NCBI RefSeq assembly: GCF_025056915.1
Contig: NZ_JANWVH010000015.1
Span: forward strand, 1 to 44,593
Origin: Meiothermus sp.
GTDB taxonomy: Bacteria > Deinococcota > Deinococci > Deinococcales > Thermaceae
Direction of reading: 5' to 3'
DNA: 44,593 nt
Shown piece by piece: positions 39,558 to 44,593 of this stretch. A program made the position numbers and the translations under genes. The stretch's first letter is position 1; every line of letters begins with the position of its first letter. Below the pieces are notes generated by a model. It was given only the letters and a program-made list of their open reading frames with translations, ran no database searches and was not told the DNA's origin.

Positions 39558-41147
39558 ATGGAGCCCAGCCCCAGCTTATACCGCCTGATCCGGCTATACC
39601 GGCTGGTTTTGCCGCTGGCCATTGCGCTGGTGGTGGTGCTTTTCGAGCTTTCCCTGGAGCCCTACCAGGGCCAGCCGGTGGCTTTCTGGCTGCGCATGGG
39701 CTTTTATGGCCTGGTGGGGCCCCTGGTCACCTGGATGACCCTGGAGTGGATTGCCCAGCAGGTCCAAGACCGGGAGCGGGCCCAGCGCGCCCTGGAGGCA
39801 GCCAACCGACGGCTCGAGGCCATTGGCAACATCCTCAAGCGGGCCTCGACCGCCGACAACCTCGAGCAGGCCCTGGCCCTGGTGGTGCAGGAGGTGGCCC
39901 AGGCGCTGGGCATGGAGGCCTCGCTAACCCTCGAGGGGGTGCGGGCCACCTCTCCGGGCTTCAAGGCTGGGCCAGAGCCGCTTTTCGAGCTGGCCTTGCC
40001 CGGCATGGACGGGAAGCTCGAGGTCGCCCTGATTCGCCCCCTTTCGGCTGAGGAACAGGGTTTTCTGGAGGTGCTGGTGGCCGAAGTGGCCGGGGCCCTC
40101 GACTCGGCGCGGGCCCGCAGCCGCGACCTGCTCACGCTCTACGAGGTAGACCAGGCCCTGCGGGCCGAGGCCAATCTGGGACGGCTGCTGGAGCGCCTGA
40201 TGGAGCGCATCCTGGCCTGGGCCGGGGCCAGCGGGGGTGGGGTGCTGTTGCTGGACGAGGAGAATTTTTTGCAGCCGCAGGTGCTGCGGAACCTCGAGCT
40301 GCCCCCCTATGCCTTCGTGCCCGAGCACCGGTGGAAGGAGGCCCTGGAAGCCCCGGTGTTTGTGCGGGACAACCTGCTGGCAGTGCCGCTGCGCGAGCAA
40401 ACCGCCATTGGGCTTTTGTTGGTGCAGGGGGAGGCCGAAAACCTGCGCCAGCGGCTGCCCTTTTTGCGCTTCCTGGCCGCCCAGGTCACCCTGGCCGTGC
40501 GCAACGCCCAGGCCTACCTGCGGGCCGAGGAGCTGGCCCTCACCGAGGAGCGCAACCGCATCGCCCGCGAAATTCACGACGGCATCGCCCAGGCCCTGGC
40601 CTTCATGGCCCTCAAGCTCGACCTGGCCGAGCGGCTGCTGCAAACCGACCCGGCTCGGGCCATCGAAGAGCTCCAGCAGGTCAAGGAGACCCTTCGGGGC
40701 CAGATACGCGAGGTGCGGCGTAGCATCTTTGCCCTGCGGCCCATTGACCTCGAGCGCTATGGCTTTCTCGAGTCGGTGCGGCGCTATGCCAGCGCGTTTG
40801 CCGAGCAGGCCGGTTTCCGGGTGCGCCTGAGCCTGCCGGAAAAAATCGAGCTTTCGCAGGCTTCCGAGCTGGTGTTTTTCCGGGTCTTGCAGGAAGCCCT
40901 GACCAACGCCGCCAAACACGGCAGGCCGGGGCTGGTGCAGGTCAAGCTCACCTCCCTGGGTGAGCGGGGCGGGGTTCTGGAGATCAGCGACAACGGAAAA
41001 GGATTCAAGGCCGCAAGCTCCGCAAGTGGCATGGGCGGCTTTGGTCTGACCCAGATGCGCGAACGGGTCGAGGCCCGGGGTGGGCGTTTTACGGTTGAAT
41101 CGGTCGAAAACCAGGGGACGACGGTGCGGGCCGAGTTGCCCTTTTGA
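39558..41147 (+). CDS. Sensor histidine kinase, NarL/DegS-type, with GAF domain
   Basis: This 529-residue protein has two N-terminal membrane helices (about residues 16-32 and 45-65, VLPLAIALVVVLFELSL and FYGLVGPLVTWMTLEWI) with a very short external loop. A cytoplasmic coiled coil and a GAF-like region (about 185-315) follow. The HisKA_3 dimerisation helix has the phospho-accepting His340 in REIHDGIAQALAFMALKLDLAE. The ATPase domain has the N box in LQEALTNAAKHG and the G box in ISDNGKGFKAAS and GMGGFGLTQMRERVEARGG. The short external loop suggests an intracellular or membrane signal. No response regulator gene is next to it. It starts 9 nt after the methyltransferase stop. Confidence 0.92.
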   Translation: MEPSPSLYRLIRLYRLVLPLAIALVVVLFELSLEPYQGQPVAFWLRMGFYGLVGPLVTWMTLEWIAQQVQDRERAQRALEAANRRLEAIGNILKRASTADNLEQALALVVQEVAQALGMEASLTLEGVRATSPGFKAGPEPLFELALPGMDGKLEVALIRPLSAEEQGFLEVLVAEVAGALDSARARSRDLLTLYEVDQALRAEANLGRLLERLMERILAWAGASGGGVLLLDEENFLQPQVLRNLELPPYAFVPEHRWKEALEAPVFVRDNLLAVPLREQTAIGLLLVQGEAENLRQRLPFLRFLAAQVTLAVRNAQAYLRAEELALTEERNRIAREIHDGIAQALAFMALKLDLAERLLQTDPARAIEELQQVKETLRGQIREVRRSIFALRPIDLERYGFLESVRRYASAFAEQAGFRVRLSLPEKIELSQASELVFFRVLQEALTNAAKHGRPGLVQVKLTSLGERGGVLEISDNGKGFKAASSASGMGGFGLTQMRERVEARGGRFTVESVENQGTTVRAELPF

Positions 41148-41150
41148 GAG

Positions 41151-41290
41151 CGGTTCCCACGAGAGCTTGCTCCAAATACCCTCGTGCTGGCACGCATGCA
41201 GCAGTCTTTGCTGTGCTGGGCATATTACGCCTCACCAGGTGAGGTGTGAGGAGGGAAGCGCGATGAGCGCATCTGTCCTTCCCACCTAAC
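41151..41290. other. Hairpin-rich stretch between convergent genes
   Basis: Four inverted pairs are packed in 140 nt: CACGAG/CTCGTG (41158-41186), CAGCA/TGCTG (about 41199-41213), CCTCACC-A-GGTGAGG (41230-41244) and GGGAAG/CTTCCC (41253-41283), the last enclosing GATG-AGCG-CATC. No T-run follows on either strand. It may be a bidirectional terminator, a structured RNA, or debris of a mobile element. Confidence 0.4.
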
Positions 41291-41332
41291 GAAGTCAAGA
41301 CGTGCCTTGGGTATAGGTGCGACTCGTTTAGG

Positions 41333-42202
41333 CTACCTGGACATGGCTCGAGGTGTGCAGCGCAACGCGGTGGTACGCCCCTTCGGCGGTACTACGACCT
41401 GGAACTCTGCCTGCATATCCACAATTCGGCCCGAAAGTTTGATCAGGATCAGGGTTTCACGATCGCGCACTTTTTCCCAGTTCTTGAGGCTACTGGCATA
41501 GTTGGCCGATTCACCGGGTAACAACAGGCGAATCCGTCCATTCTCTACGGCTCCCACGTGGAACGCAGCCGGTCTGGCAAAGTCGGGGATTTTGTCGTAA
41601 GGCGCCCTGAGGTTGGCCTCGGCCCAGACCCGGCTGGCCGCTGCATAAACGGTTCCGGCGGGGTCGCTCACCCGAAGCTCGTGCAGACAGCGCCGGGCTC
41701 CAGGGTCTTCATCCAGCAGTTTGGCCAGGTAAGGGGGCGCGTCGCTGCGATCAATCAGCGCCTTGCGGACCAGGTACATATAGCCCAGATAGGGATTGAC
41801 CGGATTGCTGGCGGTGCCCAGCTTGAAAACTGTAGGCCCAAGGGTGATCACAGGGGTGGCCCAGCCCTCTACCTTGACTGGGGTCTGGATGCCCAGATCG
41901 ACCTGGGCCAGGTTGATGAACAGGTCGTCAAAAACCGCATAGGAGATGTTGTTCTGGCTGACCATCCGCAGGTACAGGCCGTTCGCGGTCTGGGGAAACT
42001 TGACCTCGAGCAAATACCGCCCCAGGATACCGGTCTCGTAGAAACGCACCCCCTTGGGCTCCAAGAGGCTCCGCAACTCGCTCACCCGCAACAGGGCGGG
42101 TTGCTGCACCCCTCCAACCGCCCAGGGCACCGAGCCCACACCATCCTGCGCGAGGGTCCAGGCCAACCCCATCGCTCCCACCCAGGCTATGCTTTTCTTC
42201 AT
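41333..42202 (-). CDS. Secreted protein of unknown function
   Basis: I do not recognise this 289-residue protein. It starts with a signal peptide (MKKSIAWVGAMGLAWTLA, predicted cleavage before Gln19 or nearby), so it is exported. The mature part looks beta-rich, with LLEVKFPQTANGLYLRMVSQNNISYAVFDDLFINLAQVDLG and VVVPPKGRTTALRCTP. It has only two cysteines (one in ARRCLHEL, one near the end). A GGGGG/AAGGG run precedes the ATG. A possible promoter (TTGACG at 42314-42319 on the minus strand) lacks a good -10 box at the right spacing. Confidence 0.65.
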   Translation of the reverse strand: MKKSIAWVGAMGLAWTLAQDGVGSVPWAVGGVQQPALLRVSELRSLLEPKGVRFYETGILGRYLLEVKFPQTANGLYLRMVSQNNISYAVFDDLFINLAQVDLGIQTPVKVEGWATPVITLGPTVFKLGTASNPVNPYLGYMYLVRKALIDRSDAPPYLAKLLDEDPGARRCLHELRVSDPAGTVYAAASRVWAEANLRAPYDKIPDFARPAAFHVGAVENGRIRLLLPGESANYASSLKNWEKVRDRETLILIKLSGRIVDMQAEFQVVVPPKGRTTALRCTPRAMSR

Positions 42203-42390
42203 CCCTTGCCCCCTGTCGCCAAATCATCCCTGGCAACTTCAATATCTGCGATTCTGTGGTCAGAGACCTTGCTATTGCCTTGCTTACCTACCATGACCCA
42301 CCCGACCAGGTTCCGTCAAGTTTGTGAGGCTCAGAGCCTTCAGTCAGGCAAAATGGCCTTGAAAAGCACGAGCACCAGGTTCCAGACCCC

Positions 42391-43734
42391 CTAAACTTCA
42401 ATGGGTCTGCCCCACTCCGCCAAAAAAGCCGCCTTGCCCCGTTCGCGCAGGGCCTGGCCCAGGCTTTGCAGTTTGTCCACTTCGCCGTGCACCAGCGCCA
42501 CCCGCCGCTCGCTGTCCAGCCAGTCCAGCAGTTCATCCCGGCCCGCATGGCCCGAAAAGCCCCCCAGGGTATGGGTTTTGGCCCGCACCTGCACGGTCTC
42601 GCCAAACATCCGCACCGTCTCGGCATTCTGAATCAAGAGCTCGCCCAGCCCCCCCCGAGGCTGATAGCCGGTGATAATGACCGCGTTTTTCGCATCGGGC
42701 AAACCCAAGCGCAGGTGGTGCAGGATGCGACCCCCTGAGAGCATCCCGTTGCCGGCGATGATGATCAGGGGCCCCTTCAGCAGGTTGAGGGCCTTGGACT
42801 CTTCCACGCTCTGGGTGTAGTCGAGGCGTTGGGGTCGGAAGGGGTCGCGCCCCTGTGCGTAAATGTGCTGCACCTCGGTGCTGAAGAAGTCCCGCACCTG
42901 GGCATAGATTTCGCTGATTTTGGAGGCCATGGGCGAGTCCACAAACACCGGCACGATGGGAATGGCCTCCTGCTGTTCGAGCTCGCGGAGGTAAAACAGA
43001 ATCTCCTGGGTGCGCTCGAGGGCAAACGAGGGGATGAACACCTTTCCTTCCTGATGCAGCACCTCGTTCAGAATGTCGGTGAATTCTTCGAGGGTGGCAG
43101 CAAAAGGGCGGTGGGAGCGATCACCATAGGTGCCCTCGCAAAGCACCAGGTCTGCCTGCGCGGGGTAGTCGGGGTCGGCGAGCACATCCTTGCGCCGGTG
43201 CCCTAAGTCGCCGCTGAAAATCAGGGTCTTGCCGCTCGCCTCGAGCTGCACAAACGCGCTGCCCGGCAGGTGGCCCGCATCCCGCAGGCGGAATCGAAAA
43301 GGCCCCAGGCTCAGGGTTTGATAGAAGGCAACCTCCTCCAGGCGGGCATAAAGCTCCGCCAGGTCTTGTTCATCCCAGGGCAAGGGCGGCGCTTCGCGTC
43401 CCTTGCGCTCGAGGCGCTCGCGCTCCTCCTGCATCAACTTGAGCGAATCTTCCAGGATGACCGGCAAAATCAGCCGGGTGGGCTCGGTCACGTACACCCG
43501 GCCCCTGTAGCCCTGCCGCACCAGCAAAGGCAAGCGCCCGATGTGATCGTTATGGGCATGCGAGACCAGCACCGCATCAATGCCCTTGGGGTCAAAGCCA
43601 AATGGCTCCTGGTTGCGCTCCTCGTCCGCTCCCTGGTAAGCCCCGCAATCGAGCAGCAATCTGAAACCCTGATGTTCGACCAGATGGCAGCTACCGGTCA
43701 CGGTCTGGGCTGCGCCAAAGGGAGTTATTTGCAT
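42391..43734 (-). CDS. Beta-CASP metallo-beta-lactamase RNA-processing exonuclease
   Basis: This is a 447-residue homologue of T. thermophilus TTHA0252, a beta-CASP ribonuclease related to the eukaryotic CPSF-73 cleavage factor. The zinc motif is His59-x-His61-x-Asp63-His64 in LVSHAHNDHIGRLPLL. Further metal-site regions are DAGHLPGSAFVQLEASGKTLIFSGDLGHRRKDV and CEGTYGDRSHRP. The beta-CASP segment has IPSFALERTQEILFYL and GNGMLSGGRILHHLRLGL, and the C-terminal motif is HTLGGFSGHAGRDELLDWL. A TACAGT box ends 6 nt before the ATG, so the mRNA is probably leaderless. It is separate from RNase J (9961-11691). Confidence 0.93.
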   Translation of the reverse strand: MQITPFGAAQTVTGSCHLVEHQGFRLLLDCGAYQGADEERNQEPFGFDPKGIDAVLVSHAHNDHIGRLPLLVRQGYRGRVYVTEPTRLILPVILEDSLKLMQEERERLERKGREAPPLPWDEQDLAELYARLEEVAFYQTLSLGPFRFRLRDAGHLPGSAFVQLEASGKTLIFSGDLGHRRKDVLADPDYPAQADLVLCEGTYGDRSHRPFAATLEEFTDILNEVLHQEGKVFIPSFALERTQEILFYLRELEQQEAIPIVPVFVDSPMASKISEIYAQVRDFFSTEVQHIYAQGRDPFRPQRLDYTQSVEESKALNLLKGPLIIIAGNGMLSGGRILHHLRLGLPDAKNAVIITGYQPRGGLGELLIQNAETVRMFGETVQVRAKTHTLGGFSGHAGRDELLDWLDSERRVALVHGEVDKLQSLGQALRERGKAAFLAEWGRPIEV

Positions 43735-43740
43735 GCACGT

Positions 43741-43746
43741 ACTGTA
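43741..43746 (-). promoter_or_regulatory. -10 box for leaderless mRNA of the beta-CASP RNase gene
   Basis: Minus-strand TACAGT ends 6 nt before the ATG at 43734, with no ribosome-binding site between. Confidence 0.5.
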
Positions 43747-43818
43747 CCAGACCTGCCGAAGGCGGGATGGGCTCCCGGAGGGGCGATTCTTTTGCCTTTT
43801 TTACAGCCTTTGTTCGGC

Positions 43819-43847
43819 TTGACAGCCCCCCGCGTGTGGTGTAACCT
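43819..43847 (+). promoter_or_regulatory. Strong promoter of the tRNA-tuf operon
   Basis: TTGACA (43819-43824), a perfect -35 box, and TAACCT (43842-43847) are separated by 17 bp. The first tRNA starts about 56 nt after the expected transcription start. Confidence 0.88.
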
Positions 43848-43909
43848 TACGACTTGGACGAGGTTCAACCCCTTTGTCCAGAGCAGCCATCGGAAGAACA
43901 ACAAGCCGG

Positions 43910-43985
<76 letters not shown>

Positions 43986-43989
43986 ACAA

Positions 43990-44075
<86 letters not shown>

Positions 44076-44099
44076 GCGCGCCCCAGAGGCGCACCCAAC

Positions 44100-44175
<76 letters not shown>

Positions 44176-44204
44176 GAAGCGCCCTGTGCGCGAACACCTC
44201 AGGT

Positions 44205-44280
44205 GCTCGGGTAGCTCAGCTGGTAGAGCACACCCTTGGTAAGGGTGAGGTCGTCGGTTCAAGCCCGATCCCGAGCTCCA
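44205..44280 (+). tRNA. tRNA-Thr (anticodon GGT)
   Basis: A 76-nt cloverleaf with acceptor arms GCTCGGG/CCCGAGC and an encoded CCA. The stem CACCC/GGGTG encloses TTGGTAA, giving GGT for ACC/ACT codons. It is the last tRNA before tuf. Confidence 0.95.
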
Positions 44281-44284
44281 ACCC

Positions 44285-44316
44285 CACACCGCCCGTCCAC
44301 CGCTGCGGGCGGTGTG
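44285..44316 (+). other. Perfect 11-bp hairpin between the tRNA operon and tuf
   Basis: CACACCGCCCG (44285-44295) pairs perfectly with CGGGCGGTGTG (44306-44316) around a 10-nt loop. It is followed by TTCCTGAAAAA, too poor in T for a normal terminator. It may be an RNase processing site or a partial terminator separating tRNAs from tuf mRNA. Confidence 0.65.
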
Positions 44317-44357
44317 TTCCTGAAAAACCCTAGCGGAAGCCAAAGGAGGCAACACGA

Positions 44358-44593
44358 ATGGCGAAAGGCGTATTTGAGCGCACCAAACCCCACGTGAACG
44401 TGGGGACCATCGGACACGTAGACCACGGGAAGACCACCCTGACGGCGGCCATCACCTTTGTGGCGGCGGCGGCCAACCCCAACGTGGAGGTGCAGGCCTA
44501 CGATCAGATCGACAAGGCCCCCGAGGAGAAGGCCCGCGGGATCACCATCAACACCGCCCACGTGGAGTACGAGACCGAGAAACGGCACTACTC
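44358..44593 (+). CDS. tuf: Elongation factor Tu (5' part, cut by window end)
   Basis: EF-Tu brings aminoacyl-tRNA to the ribosomal A site as a GTP complex. The first 78 codons are present: [20 protein letters not shown], the P-loop GHVDHGKT at residues 19-26, and switch I with [14 protein letters not shown]. The insert [28 protein letters not shown] matches the Thermus type. AAAGGAGG precedes the ATG. No promoter is visible between the last tRNA and tuf, so tuf is probably transcribed from the tRNA promoter. The frame runs off the window end. Confidence 0.97.
   Translation, partial: MAKGVFERTKPHVNVGTIGHVDHGKTTLTAAITFVAAAANPNVEVQAYDQIDKAPEEKARGITINTAHVEYETEKRHY

Noticed and set aside
42305-42384. 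ACCAGGTTCC direct repeat, about 70 bp apart, between the RNase and the secreted protein gene
   Set aside because: Only 10 bp and two copies; it could be chance and has no clear relation to a promoter.

Overview
The window looks like chromosomal DNA of a moderately thermophilic, aerobic member of the Thermaceae, most likely Meiothermus or a close relative. The evidence is a ba3-type oxidase locus (including the tiny subunit IIa) of Thermus type, a beta-CASP nuclease close to Thermus thermophilus TTHA0252, high G+C, and Thermus-like transketolase, PNPase and RNase J. The assignment is inferred from remembered protein families; no search was run.

Layout. 1-3.3 kb (minus strand): a conserved protein usually labelled quinate 5-dehydrogenase, a small membrane protein and transketolase. 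3.5-5.8 kb: cbaD-cbaB-cbaA oxidase operon closed by a terminator, then an MFS transporter. 7.0-11.7 kb: an RNA block, rpsO, pnp and RNase J. 11.7-13.3 kb: a decayed repeat element, a YigZ/IMPACT protein and aroE. 13.4-20.3 kb: a membrane/RNA cluster of nfeD, floA, a proline-rich anchor protein, phoH, ybeY, dgkA, a CNNM/CorC protein and cdd. 20.0-22.4 kb (minus): a possible DUF1636-like fragment and glyS behind a glycine T-box. 22.4-22.9 kb: a wrecked Uma2-family gene. 23.3-25.6 kb: a ClpA/ClpC-type ATPase. 25.8-29.6 kb: an unknown protein, folA-thyA, an FAD oxidoreductase and another unknown protein. 29.7-31.9 kb (minus): miaB and an aminoglycoside-phosphotransferase-fold kinase. 32.0-38.3 kb: branched-chain amino acid genes leuC, a small membrane ORF, leuD and leuB, then an SDR and ilvD. 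38.3-43.7 kb: a small unknown, a TrmJ-like methyltransferase, an orphan sensor kinase, a secreted unknown and an RNA-processing metallo-beta-lactamase. 43.8-44.6 kb: tRNA-Thr, Tyr, Gly, Thr and the start of tuf, the same order as the E. coli tufB operon.

The regulatory layer is the most interesting part. The leu operon begins with a consensus promoter whose spacer holds a perfect 14-bp palindrome. It is followed by what looks like a leaderless 16-codon leader peptide with tandem rare CTA leucine codons and a classic three-way attenuator. glyS is preceded by a full transcriptional T-box leader. At least ten genes have a TANNNT -10 box ending 6-7 nt before the start codon, which is the signature of leaderless mRNAs known from Deinococcus-Thermus. 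Two convergent pairs (folA and its neighbour; the DUF1636-like ORF and cdd) show long antisense overlaps. The hexamer CTCGAG is strikingly abundant.

No CRISPR array, intact insertion sequence, prophage or rRNA gene was seen.
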